Below are positions 23,472-31,388 of a stretch of DNA of 31,388 bases, piece after piece. The stretch's first letter is position 1, and every line of letters begins with the position of its first letter. The notes beneath the pieces were generated by a model that did not search any database, had not been told where the DNA came from, and saw only the letters and a list, made by a program, of their open reading frames with translations. This DNA comes from Fimenecus sp045611635 (GTDB lineage: Bacteria > Bacillota > Clostridia > Oscillospirales > Acutalibacteraceae): contig JAZKXL010000050.1 in assembly GCA_045611635.1 (NCBI GenBank), positions 1 to 31,388 on the forward strand, given 5' to 3'. Made by a program: the position numbers and the translations under genes.

Positions 23472-25157
23472 TTAAACAATAACACGTAAAACTTCTTCAA
23501 GAGAAGTGTTACCTTCCATCATCTTATAAAGACCTTCGTCTTTAAGTGTTCTCATCTCTTGTGAAACAGCAAGGTCACGAACCTGTGTAATTGTTGCACG
23601 GTCAAGAATCAAACGTTTCATTTCTTCTGTAACTGTAAGGAACTCGAATACAGCTTCACGTCCCTTATAGCCAGTATTATTACATGTAAGACAACCTTTT
23701 GCTCTATAAAGCTTATAACTTGGTTGGTTATAGCCATACTTTTCAAGGTCAGGAACAATATTTTTAAGTTCAGCGTGAGAAATTTCATATTCCTCTTTGC
23801 ATTTTGGACAAAGTTTTCTAACAAGACGTTGTGCAAGAACACCAACAAGTGATGATGCAGTAAGGAATGGTTCAACGCCCATTTCATCAAGACGAGTAAC
23901 AGCACCAGGTGCGTCGTTTGTATGGAGTGTTGAAAGAACCATATGTCCTGTAAGAGCAGCTTCAACAGCAATTTTTGCAGTTTCGCTGTCACGAATTTCA
24001 CCGACCATGACAATATCAGGGTCAGAACGAAGAACTGAACGAAGAGCAGCTGCGAATGTCATACCAGCACGTTCATTCATTTGTACCTGGTTAATACCTG
24101 CCATTCTACGCTCAACAGGGTCTTCAAGTGTAATAACGTTTTTGTCAATTGTACTAATTTCAGCCAATGTAGCATAAAGAGTTGTTGATTTACCACTACC
24201 TGTAGGTCCTGTAACAAGAACGAAACCATAAGGAAGATGAATAGCGTGGCTAAATCTATTAAACTGACGTGGACTGAACTTAATATCTTTAAGTGTTACA
24301 ACGTTTGTATTGCTTCTTTCAAGCAAACGCATTACGACTTTTTCGCCGTAAACAGTAGGCATTGACGCAATACGAACGTCCATTGTTTTGTCTTCAAATT
24401 TAACAGTAGCACGACCGTCTTGAGGAATACGACGTTCAGCAATATCCATACCGCCGATAACCTTAATTCTTGAAATAACAGCCGCATACATTTTGATTGG
24501 GTTTTGCATAATTTCTTGCAAAACACCGTCAATTCTAAAACGAACACGCATATATTTTTCAAGTGCTTCAATATGAATATCGGAAGCGCCTGCTTTAATA
24601 GCGTTGTTAATAATTTGGTTTACAAGTTGAACAGCAGGTTTATCATCAATATCAAGGTTTTCAGATTCAACTACATCTTCTTCGGCTTCATCATCATAGT
24701 TGTCAACACCGCTATTCATATTGGCAAAGTTTTCAATAGCTGCCTGAAGCTCCATATCCGCAGCAACTACAGGGCAAATTTCATAACCTGTAAGCATACG
24801 AAGATAGTCAACTGTAAGAATATCGTTAGGATTCTTCATTGCAACATAAACAATGCCATCTTCCTCATAAATAGGAAGAATATTGTTTTTTACTGCAAGT
24901 TCAGGAGAAATAAGGTTTGCAACTGCAATATTAACGCCAACTTCATCAATAGAAATGAACTTGTGACCTGTTTTGCTTGCAAGCATACGAGCAACGTCTT
25001 CTTCAGTACAATATCCTAACTGTGTAAGAATTGTACCAATAAGCTGTTTGCTTGTTTTTTGTATTTCAAGAGCTTCTTGTAACTGCTCTGTTGTGATGAT
25101 TCCGGCATCAATCAGTCTTGCGCATATACTACCGGGAATAATAATATCATTTGACAT
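23472..25157 (-). CDS. pilB: Type IV pilus extension ATPase PilB
   Basis: Hexameric cytoplasmic ATPase that powers pilus assembly; 561 residues, the usual length. It has an N-terminal MshEN/GspE_N domain (about 1-150), an acidic linker (DDEAEEDVVESE), and the catalytic core: Walker A GPTGSGKS at 317-324, Asp box ITLEDPVE at 342-349, Walker B DIVMVGEIRD at 381-390, His box around 403-415 and the four-cysteine zinc motif (C450, C453, C489, C492) that separates PilB/GspE from PilT. The MshEN domain suggests possible c-di-GMP control, though I cannot confirm its binding residues. Start ATG 25157 with AGGT site. Co-transcribed with pilMNO. Confidence 0.96.
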   Translation of the reverse strand: MSNDIIIPGSICARLIDAGIITTEQLQEALEIQKTSKQLIGTILTQLGYCTEEDVARMLASKTGHKFISIDEVGVNIAVANLISPELAVKNNILPIYEEDGIVYVAMKNPNDILTVDYLRMLTGYEICPVVAADMELQAAIENFANMNSGVDNYDDEAEEDVVESENLDIDDKPAVQLVNQIINNAIKAGASDIHIEALEKYMRVRFRIDGVLQEIMQNPIKMYAAVISRIKVIGGMDIAERRIPQDGRATVKFEDKTMDVRIASMPTVYGEKVVMRLLERSNTNVVTLKDIKFSPRQFNRFSHAIHLPYGFVLVTGPTGSGKSTTLYATLAEISTIDKNVITLEDPVERRMAGINQVQMNERAGMTFAAALRSVLRSDPDIVMVGEIRDSETAKIAVEAALTGHMVLSTLHTNDAPGAVTRLDEMGVEPFLTASSLVGVLAQRLVRKLCPKCKEEYEISHAELKNIVPDLEKYGYNQPSYKLYRAKGCLTCNNTGYKGREAVFEFLTVTEEMKRLILDRATITQVRDLAVSQEMRTLKDEGLYKMMEGNTSLEEVLRVIV

Positions 25158-25188
25158 AGAAATACCTGTCTTTCGTGTTCAGATTTCT

Positions 25189-25740
25189 TTATTTTGTGAA
25201 GTTTACGATTACCATTGTTGCTGCAACAGTACCATCTTCTTGTTCTGCCATTGCAATTGTATCAATTCTTGTTATTGTTTCTTTTGACACAATTTCAACA
25301 GCCATTCTTTTTACATTAATTTCTTCACCAACAACCGCTATTGTTGTAGTTGCTTGATTTACAAGTCCAGAAGGAGCCATTTCACCAACAGCAAGGTCTA
25401 TAACTTGAAGGTCATATTTTTTGCACATTTCATCAAGCTCAACATAATAATCAACAGTGTTATATGTATTTGCATCTGCAATTTGTTGGTCATATTTTGC
25501 TTGTTGCTCTGCATATTTTTCTGAATCTGCTTCTAATTTTTTAAGATTTGTTACCAAAATTTTATTTTGGTTAAGAGTAGTAATATTACTACCGATACTT
25601 GTTTTTAATGTAGCAACTTCTTTAATTGTAAAGAATGAAGCTGCTGCTAAAACTATAACAAGCACTACCATTGCAGCAACAACAAGAGTAACGCTGCTAA
25701 CTTTATCTTTAAGGTCGGAAAGTTTAATATCTTTATTCAT
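25189..25740 (-). CDS. pilO: PilO-like alignment subcomplex protein
   Basis: A 183-residue bitopic membrane protein: short cytoplasmic N-terminus, one helix (VTLVVAAMVVLVIVLAAASFF), an extracellular coiled coil (about 45-95, KKLEADSEKYAEQQAKYDQQ) and a small alpha/beta domain as in PilO. PilO pairs with PilN and links the motor to the outer parts of the machine. Sequence similarity is weak by eye, but topology, length and the pilM-N-O order make the call firm. A GGAGGAAAC site precedes the ATG, 13 bases after the pilN stop. Confidence 0.85.
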   Translation of the reverse strand: MNKDIKLSDLKDKVSSVTLVVAAMVVLVIVLAAASFFTIKEVATLKTSIGSNITTLNQNKILVTNLKKLEADSEKYAEQQAKYDQQIADANTYNTVDYYVELDEMCKKYDLQVIDLAVGEMAPSGLVNQATTTIAVVGEEINVKRMAVEIVSKETITRIDTIAMAEQEDGTVAATMVIVNFTK

Positions 25741-25753
25741 TTATGTTTCCTCC

Positions 25754-26452
25754 TTATTGTGCAGCAGTTGTCTCTGCAGTTGTTGCAGGAACTGTTGTTG
25801 TAGTAGTTGTTGTTGTAGTAGTTGTTGTAACTAAGTTACCTGACTCATCAACCCAAATGTTACCGCCAGTTGAAAGATAAATGCGGAATGCATATGTTTC
25901 ATTGCCATTTGCGTCGGTAATAATTGTAGGCATGTCGTTAATAACTTTAATTTGTGTTACTACATCTTTAAAATCTTCATTTGATTCAAAAATTGCTTTT
26001 AAATCACGAAGTTGCTCAACTGCATCACCAAAGCTTTGTGCTGCAGGAAGCTGACCTTCAATCATACAAATTGGGTTTGTTGCCCAATCTTGAACTGTAA
26101 CAATTGTATATTTAGCATATTCAGGACGATTTTCCTGTATTAAAGATAAAAACTTAACTGCACTTGGTGATTTTGGCTTAATTGAATCAAATCTTTGTTG
26201 TGATGCCATAAGACTATCGTACATATTTTTAGATTGTTGAAGGTCTGAAATTTGAGCCACAACAACACCGTTGTTCTTTAATATATCTCTAACTTGTTCT
26301 TTGAGTATGAATAATCTTACAGCAAAACCGCTATAAATAATAAGCATACAAACCAAAATAACTAAAGCAACTTTAAGAATTAAATCTTTTTTCTTTCTAC
26401 CATCAAGTAATTTTCTATAACTTGCTGGCAACAAACTTACTTTAAACACCAT
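25754..26452 (-). CDS. pilN: PilN-like alignment subcomplex protein with a poly-threonine tail
   Basis: A 232-residue bitopic protein. The N-terminal VSLLPASYR resembles the INLLP motif with which PilN binds PilM; one helix follows (VALVILVCMLIIYSGFAV), then a coiled coil and an alpha/beta domain. The last 25 residues are unusual: twelve consecutive threonines, then VPATTAETTAAQ, which looks like an extended, possibly glycosylated linker outside the membrane. The start overlaps the pilM stop by one base (TAATG) with a GGAGGG site. Standard PilN proteins are near 200 residues and lack the tail. Confidence 0.87.
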   Translation of the reverse strand: MVFKVSLLPASYRKLLDGRKKKDLILKVALVILVCMLIIYSGFAVRLFILKEQVRDILKNNGVVVAQISDLQQSKNMYDSLMASQQRFDSIKPKSPSAVKFLSLIQENRPEYAKYTIVTVQDWATNPICMIEGQLPAAQSFGDAVEQLRDLKAIFESNEDFKDVVTQIKVINDMPTIITDANGNETYAFRIYLSTGGNIWVDESGNLVTTTTTTTTTTTTVPATTAETTAAQ

Positions 26453-27423
26453 TATCCCTCCAAACTTGAAATTGCGATTCCTATGCAGCTTGCATATTCA
26501 CCTAATGGTACTGGTGACCCTACTTGCAAGTTTGGATAAAATTGTGGAATTTCCATAGGAATATATAAATTTGCTGATATTGCAGGAACAACTTTGTCTG
26601 CTACTGATGAGTTCATAATAAAATAAAGCTTTTCAATAGGTTTACTGTTCTGCATTGAATAATAACTGATAGTAGATGATGTTTCTGACATAAGGAAACT
26701 TGTAACTGCTTCAACGTCCTCTTCAGTGTATGAGCCATCTCTTGAGCCCTTGAAAACAGCCGCAACTGCTTTTTGATTTCTTTCAGTAATTGTAATTGAA
26801 CGTACCATTGCAATTTCATTACCTTCAACAACAACAAAATTCAACACGTCATTAGTGAGATTAACTACACCATATCTTGCTCCGCCACTAATTTCAGTAA
26901 GGCCGCGACAATATGCAAGTAATGAAGAGTCAATTTCTTGCACTTGTAACTTTGCTGCTGTAAAGTTACTTATATATCCTTCAAGCATTTGCTTTCTTGC
27001 TGCAATAAGCATAACGTTAACTTGTGGATTTTCATCTTCATCAACTGTTTCGCCTGCAACAACAAAGTCAACTTCCATTTCTTGAATAGGAATTGGGAAG
27101 AACTCTTGTGCTTGTAAAAGAATCATATTACGAAGCTTGTCATTATCAACTTTTGGGAAAGAAGCATAACGCATAAGCACGTTTTCATTATTTACACCGA
27201 TTGCAACATCAGTTGTTTGGAAATTACCTTGAGAAATAAGACTTGTGATTGCATCTACGAAAGAGCTTTGTTCTCTAATAAAAGCTTCGCCAACAACACC
27301 TTCTTGCAAAGGCATATAACCCATTGCAATAATTTTATAAGCACCATTGTCTTTGGCAATTTCAACTGCTCTTATCTCATTTGTTGTAATTTCACAACCG
27401 ATAATGCTTTTAAGTTTAGCCAT
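26452..27423 (-). CDS. pilM: PilM, actin-like cytoplasmic pilus assembly protein
   Basis: Cytoplasmic actin/FtsA-fold ATPase (323 residues) that joins PilN to the motor. The N-terminal SIIGCEITTNEIRAVEIAK is the first phosphate-binding beta-strand pair of PilM. Further matches are EFFPIPIQEMEVDF, the EIDSSLLAYCR segment, and GVVNLTNDVLNFVVVEG in the second subdomain; ACIGIAISSLEG closes the protein. I start at ATG 27423 because AGGAG lies ten bases ahead; an ATG at 27432 is in frame but the site is only one base from it. Sits directly downstream of pilC. Confidence 0.9.
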   Translation of the reverse strand: MAKLKSIIGCEITTNEIRAVEIAKDNGAYKIIAMGYMPLQEGVVGEAFIREQSSFVDAITSLISQGNFQTTDVAIGVNNENVLMRYASFPKVDNDKLRNMILLQAQEFFPIPIQEMEVDFVVAGETVDEDENPQVNVMLIAARKQMLEGYISNFTAAKLQVQEIDSSLLAYCRGLTEISGGARYGVVNLTNDVLNFVVVEGNEIAMVRSITITERNQKAVAAVFKGSRDGSYTEEDVEAVTSFLMSETSSTISYYSMQNSKPIEKLYFIMNSSVADKVVPAISANLYIPMEIPQFYPNLQVGSPVPLGEYASCIGIAISSLEG

Positions 27424-27461
27424 ATCTATCATTCTCCTATCAGTTTGAGGATTTTTCGTTT

Positions 27462-28664
27462 TTATGCACCCATTGAAGTAGATGATGTAAGCATTGGAAC
27501 GTAAAGAGCAATAAGCATACCACCAACAACAACACCAACGAACACGAGAGCTATAGGTTCAATAATTGCGCGAAGATTTCGTGATGTATTTTCAACGTCT
27601 TCTTCAAAGAATTCAGCAACCTTATCAAGAAGTTCAGGTAACGCACCAGATTCTTCACCGATAGCCACCATACCTGTAAGCATTGGTGGGAAAAGGCCGC
27701 TCTTATCAAGAGATTCGGAAATACTCTTACCTTCTTCTATGTCTTCAATTGCTTGATTAACAACTTTTTCTAGTTTTTCTGAGCCCGATGTAGGACCCGC
27801 ACTCTTAAGCGCTTCAACTGCTGTAACACCACCTGCAAGAAGTGTAGCAAATGTACGGCAAAAACGAGCAACAACCATCTTGGTCATAAAGTCGCCAATC
27901 ATTGGCATTGAAAGCTTGTTTTCTTCCCAAATTTTGTGGGCAATTGGGCTCTTAATGAACAACATAACTGCACCTATTATAGCTGCAGCAACAAGAATCC
28001 ATGTTCCTGTATCGCCTCTCAAACTATCTGAAACTGCGAAAATTGCCTTTGAAATACCTGTAACTTCAGTGCCTTTTTTCATCATACCTTTAAACAAAGG
28101 AACCATGAACCAAAGCATTGCGATAAGCAAAACAACCGCCATAATCATAACGCTTCGTGGATATGAATAAGCTGATTTAATGTTCTTTTGAAGATTTTTC
28201 TCTTTTTGAAGCATATCAGCAAGACTGACAAGCGCTTGCTCCATAATACCGCCGGCTTCACCAGAAGCAATCATCGCAATAAAGAGTGGTGAGAAAACCT
28301 TTGGATATTGTGCGAATGCGTCTGAAAGAGGTGTACCACCTTCAACGCTTTTTGCAACTTCTTCCATAATGCCTCCAAGTCTTGGGTTAGCACATTGTTT
28401 TGAAAGAGTTGTTAATGCTCTTGTAACAGGAACACCTGCTGAAAGCATAACTGCAAGCTGCTTACAAACAACAGCAATATCTTCAGTTGTAATTTTTTTA
28501 CCGCCGCCACTTGATTTCTTTTTAACGGCTTTTTCTTTCATTTCAGTAACTATGATTCCGTTTTCACGGAGACGTTCCATGGCTTGAGCTGTACTATCAG
28601 CAACAACTTCACCATGTACATTTTGACCTTGTCTATTAAGACCGTCATAAGTAAAGGATGCCAA
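27462..28664 (-). CDS. pilC: PilC, inner-membrane platform protein
   Basis: Platform protein of the pilus machine, 400 residues. It has an N-terminal GspF/PilC ASFTYDGLNRQGQNVHGEV stretch and two T2SSF repeats (about 65-185 and 270-390), each containing the L-L-x-x-G-V-P/T-x-x-A-L motif and ending in hydrophobic helices. The second copy carries FATLLAGGVTAVEALKSAG and EESGALPELL. The start is TTG 28664, with AAAGGGGG upstream and a small GGCAAATTGCC inverted repeat between site and start that would bring them nearer together. No ATG is available before the conserved region. Confidence 0.93.
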   Translation of the reverse strand: MASFTYDGLNRQGQNVHGEVVADSTAQAMERLRENGIIVTEMKEKAVKKKSSGGGKKITTEDIAVVCKQLAVMLSAGVPVTRALTTLSKQCANPRLGGIMEEVAKSVEGGTPLSDAFAQYPKVFSPLFIAMIASGEAGGIMEQALVSLADMLQKEKNLQKNIKSAYSYPRSVMIMAVVLLIAMLWFMVPLFKGMMKKGTEVTGISKAIFAVSDSLRGDTGTWILVAAAIIGAVMLFIKSPIAHKIWEENKLSMPMIGDFMTKMVVARFCRTFATLLAGGVTAVEALKSAGPTSGSEKLEKVVNQAIEDIEEGKSISESLDKSGLFPPMLTGMVAIGEESGALPELLDKVAEFFEEDVENTSRNLRAIIEPIALVFVGVVVGGMLIALYVPMLTSSTSMGA

Positions 28665-28707
28665 GGCAATTTGCCCCCTTTATATGTAAAAAATAGTATT
28701 TTCGTAA

Positions 28708-29808
28708 TTAAAGTCCCATGGTGCCCATAAGACGCATAACTTCTTTTTGGTCAACACAAAATTCAAGAACTGATTCTCTTGTAATTTTTTGTTGTTTAAG
28801 AAGATTAAGAAGCGCTTGGTCCATAGTTTGCATGCCCTGCATTGTACCTGTTTGCATTGTAGCATAAAGCTGATGCTCTTTTTCTTCACGAATAAGGTTT
28901 TTAACAGCAGGAGTATCTACCATATATTCAATAGCAGCAACTCTTCCACGACCATTAATTGTAGGAATAAGTTGTTGAGAAATAACCGCTTTAATTGTGT
29001 TTGCCAACTGTGAACGAATTTGTCCCTTTTGCTCCATAGGGAAGGAGTCAACAATACGGGAAATTGTCATTGGTGCAGTTTGCGTATGAAGAGTAGAAAG
29101 AACAAGGTGTCCTGTTTCAGCTGCAGTAACTGCAATTTGAATACTCTCAGGGTCACGCATTTCACCAATCATAATAACGTCAGGGTCGTGACGAAGAACA
29201 GTTTTAAGAGCGTTTGCAAAGCTCTTTGTATCAGTTCCGATTTCACGTTGACGAACTGTAGACATTTTGTGTGTATGTAAGAATTCTATAGGGTCTTCTA
29301 CTGTAACAATGTTTGTTTCATAATGTGTGTTAATATAATCAAGCATTGCAGCAAGAGTTGTTGATTTACCACTACCAGTAGGTCCTGTAACAAGAACAAG
29401 ACCACGTGGAAGATTACAAAGTCGCTTAACATCAGCAGGTAATCCTAACTTATCAAGCGGAGGAATTTCAAATGGAATTGCTCTAAAAACTGCCGCAATA
29501 GAGCCACGTTGAATAATAACATTTCCACGGAAACGAGCACACTGAGGAACAGAAATGGCAAGGTCGAGTTCCCAATTCTCTTCGAACTCTTTAACCTGAG
29601 CATCAGTCATACAGTTACGTAAAACCTGTTCAACATCTTCGGGGAACATTTTAGGAAGGTCTTCTTGACGAAGAAGTGAACCATGTATTCTAATGCAAGG
29701 TTCAATACCGCTTACAAGGTGTAAGTCTGAGCCATTTTTTTCAACTGTAAGTCTAAGCAAATCCTCTAGTGTTTTTGGGTATTGACTTGTTTTCTCAAAA
29801 AATCTCAT
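28708..29808 (-). CDS. pilT: PilT retraction ATPase
   Basis: Hexameric ATPase that depolymerises the pilus and drives twitching; 366 residues. Walker A GPTGSGKST at 142-150, Asp box EDPIE at 171-175, Walker B PDVIMIGEMRD at 209-219, His box around 232-241, and the PilT-specific AIRNLIRE-like motif AVKNLIRE at 301-308. Unlike PilB it lacks the zinc cysteines and the N-terminal MshEN domain. Its presence implies retractile pili, in contrast to ComG-like pseudopili. The ribosome site is weak (AGGG/TTGGA). It is 43 bases ahead of pilC. Confidence 0.96.
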   Translation of the reverse strand: MRFFEKTSQYPKTLEDLLRLTVEKNGSDLHLVSGIEPCIRIHGSLLRQEDLPKMFPEDVEQVLRNCMTDAQVKEFEENWELDLAISVPQCARFRGNVIIQRGSIAAVFRAIPFEIPPLDKLGLPADVKRLCNLPRGLVLVTGPTGSGKSTTLAAMLDYINTHYETNIVTVEDPIEFLHTHKMSTVRQREIGTDTKSFANALKTVLRHDPDVIMIGEMRDPESIQIAVTAAETGHLVLSTLHTQTAPMTISRIVDSFPMEQKGQIRSQLANTIKAVISQQLIPTINGRGRVAAIEYMVDTPAVKNLIREEKEHQLYATMQTGTMQGMQTMDQALLNLLKQQKITRESVLEFCVDQKEVMRLMGTMGL

Positions 29809-29860
29809 TATTCCAACCCTATTTCTTAAAAAAAGTTTACCACTTATATAAGCGGTTATG

Positions 29861-29881
29861 GGGGTGCGAATTTCGCACCCC
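29861..29881 (-). other. Intercistronic hairpin between the secretin-like gene and pilT
   Basis: A 9-base GC-rich perfect stem GGGGTGCGA / TCGCACCCC with a three-base loop directly after the stop codon. No T-run follows on the minus strand, so full termination is doubtful; it may process or partly attenuate the transcript. Resembles the hairpin at 17614-17639. Confidence 0.6.
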
Positions 29882-29894
29882 TATTTAAATGTGA

Positions 29895-31388
29895 TTATGC
29901 GTTTTCAAGTGCCTCAATAAGACTGCACATTCTTGATGCCTTATCTGATGTTGTCTTTGCATATAATACTGACTTAACAGTTGTTTGAGTACCCTCAGTC
30001 TTTGTAAGAGATACAATTTTGTATTCTACGCCTTCAAATACATCAGGATAAAGTTCTTTCATAACATTAAGTTTATCGTTAAGTGAACCTTCAGTCTTTG
30101 CAACACTGTCAGCTGTTTCTGAGCTGATTGGAATCCAAGTTTCGTCACCAATGTGTTCAGTATCAAACGCTACAATCAAATCATAAACTTGATTATTCCA
30201 TGTTGCCTCATCACAGTAAACGATAATGCTGTTTGTAAGGTCTGAATAGTCGTATGTTTCAAATGTTACGCCTTCAATATCTACACCTGAAAGTCTCTTC
30301 ATCAATGTTTCTACTTCACAGTTTTGTGCAGTGTATGTATGAACTGTGCTTGCTGCTGAAGGAACGCTGCTGTCAATAGCTTGAATTAATTCTACTGCTT
30401 TATCAATATCAGCTTGTTTTGCATACATCCAAACAGCTTTTGTCATTCTTTCATGACCATAGAATTTTACGTCAGTAACTTGTGTTCTAATATAAGATTC
30501 AACTGTAGCTCTTTCAAGGTTAACAAAGTCAATCTTTTGAATAACGTAATCATCTGCAGCTACTTGCTCATCATTTGTTGTGTTATCAGTATCAGGATTA
30601 ATAACAGGAACGTCGCCTGTGCCAGTACCACCTAAAACGTCAGCATTTTCAGTGTCAACGACCTTTTTGATTGTCATAATGTCAGTGAACTCTGTGCCGC
30701 TTACATATACAAAAAGTGTTTTTGGATATACTGTCATTGTAATACCTTTATGAAGGCCAAGACTTGCAAGAAGATTTGAAAAATCTGTCGCTGAAATATA
30801 GTCAAGTTCAATAGGGGTAAATGCTGTTGCTATGCTGTTGCTACCTATGCTGATATTTTCAGGAGCATCAAGAATTTCAACAAGTTCCTTTATCTTAGCC
30901 ATTTCTTTTGGATAAGCTGAAATCCATACAACTCTACCATTATTTGACTGAGATACTGATTTCATGTCTGAAAGTCCTAAAGCACTTGCTTGAGTAAGAA
31001 GTTCATTATAAGTGATATAATTAAATGTGAACTTTGTAAGCACAAGACTATCAACAAAAGTACCATTAAGTTCTGATGCAGTTGCTACAATGATTGTGTT
31101 GCCATCTTTAAGATATGAAAGGCCAACCATTCTTGTAACATAGTCAATTGCCTTAAGTGGTGATACTTTTTCAAGGTCAAGAGTAACTGTTTCAACGCCT
31201 GTACCCTTGAAGATTACTGTATAGCCAGCATTGTAAGCAATATTTGAAATGACGTCTTTAATGTTTGCATCCTTTGCCTTAATTGAGATGCTTTGAGAAA
31301 TCATTTGATTTTGCTTATTCTCGCTTGTTACTGGAATCTTAAGAATTTGACCTCTATAGATTTTATCAAGTCGGAGGCCAAGCGGTCT
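29895..31388 (-). CDS. LysM plus secretin N-domain protein without a barrel (partial, 5' end off the right edge)
   Basis: The frame stays open to the window edge, so the ATG at 31304 is not the true start. The first visible residues (GLRLDKIYRGQILKIP) are the end of a LysM peptidoglycan-binding module. Next comes an STN/secretin N0-type domain (SISIKAKDANIKDVISNIA ... VTLDLEKVSPLKAIDYVTRM), then several secretin_N (N1-like) alpha/beta repeats, such as FTFNYITYNELLTQASALGL with IKELVEILDAPE, and YVIQKIDFVNLERATVESYI with DIDKAVELIQAID. The protein ends with another such unit and no outer-membrane pore domain follows. It probably forms a wall-bound ring or guide for the pilus. Naming it pilQ would overstate the case. 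Confidence 0.75.
   Translation of the reverse strand, partial: RPLGLRLDKIYRGQILKIPVTSENKQNQMISQSISIKAKDANIKDVISNIAYNAGYTVIFKGTGVETVTLDLEKVSPLKAIDYVTRMVGLSYLKDGNTIIVATASELNGTFVDSLVLTKFTFNYITYNELLTQASALGLSDMKSVSQSNNGRVVWISAYPKEMAKIKELVEILDAPENISIGSNSIATAFTPIELDYISATDFSNLLASLGLHKGITMTVYPKTLFVYVSGTEFTDIMTIKKVVDTENADVLGGTGTGDVPVINPDTDNTTNDEQVAADDYVIQKIDFVNLERATVESYIRTQVTDVKFYGHERMTKAVWMYAKQADIDKAVELIQAIDSSVPSAASTVHTYTAQNCEVETLMKRLSGVDIEGVTFETYDYSDLTNSIIVYCDEATWNNQVYDLIVAFDTEHIGDETWIPISSETADSVAKTEGSLNDKLNVMKELYPDVFEGVEYKIVSLTKTEGTQTTVKSVLYAKTTSDKASRMCSLIEALENA

Noticed and set aside
25793..25828. Trinucleotide microsatellite as a phase-variation switch in pilN.
   Set aside because: Units are a mix of ACA and ACT, and changes would be in frame, so an on/off switch is not supported.
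1..31388. Search by eye for tRNA, rRNA, CRISPR arrays, transposases and integrases.
   Set aside because: None seen. Nearly all of the window is accounted for by the listed genes, and the gaps are short.

Overview
The window looks like chromosome from a low-GC Gram-positive bacterium, most likely a gut Clostridia member of the Ruminococcus/Oscillospiraceae type. This is inferred from the AT-rich sequence, strong AAGGAGG-type ribosome binding sites, a MarR/multidrug-ABC pair, a YfhO-family protein, PspC, a DUF2804 protein and a Gram-positive type IV pilus (T4P) locus. I cannot name the species from sequence alone.

Layout: (1) 1-1701, minus strand: a MarR-type regulator overlapping the start of a multidrug-type ABC exporter subunit that runs off the left edge; two adjacent palindromes sit at the regulator's promoter. 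(2) 1936-7944, plus strand: a compact eight-gene phage head-and-packaging cassette (small and large terminase, portal, prohead protease with fused and nested scaffold, HK97-fold capsid, head-tail connector, probable head closure protein, probable tail terminator). It stops at a strong bidirectional terminator. No integrase, replication, tail, lysis or repressor gene lies in or beside it, and every frame is open. (3) 7994-10728, minus strand: a GPH-type MFS sugar transporter and a DUF2804 protein, unrelated housekeeping or accessory genes. (4) 10819-15014, minus strand: a small coiled-coil protein, PspC, prepilin peptidase PilD and a 950-residue YfhO-family membrane protein, probably one transcription unit. 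(5) 15167-31388, minus strand: the T4P locus. Read in the direction of transcription it is: LysM/secretin-N-domain protein (runs off the right edge), PilT, PilC, PilM, PilN, PilO, PilB, a PilX/GspK-like 588-residue prepilin, a 1330-residue giant prepilin, a 414-residue prepilin, then two separately promoted small pilins.

The pilus genes form a nearly complete machine: PilB and PilT extend and retract, PilC is the platform, PilM/N/O form the alignment complex, PilD matures the prepilins, two small pilins make the shaft, and three large prepilins probably build an adhesive tip. The most interesting items are the orphan head cassette, the giant modular pilin, the secretin-like protein without a beta-barrel, and a 16-base element shared by the leaders of the two small pilin genes. 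No stretch longer than about 240 bases lacks a gene. I saw no tRNA, rRNA, CRISPR array or insertion sequence.
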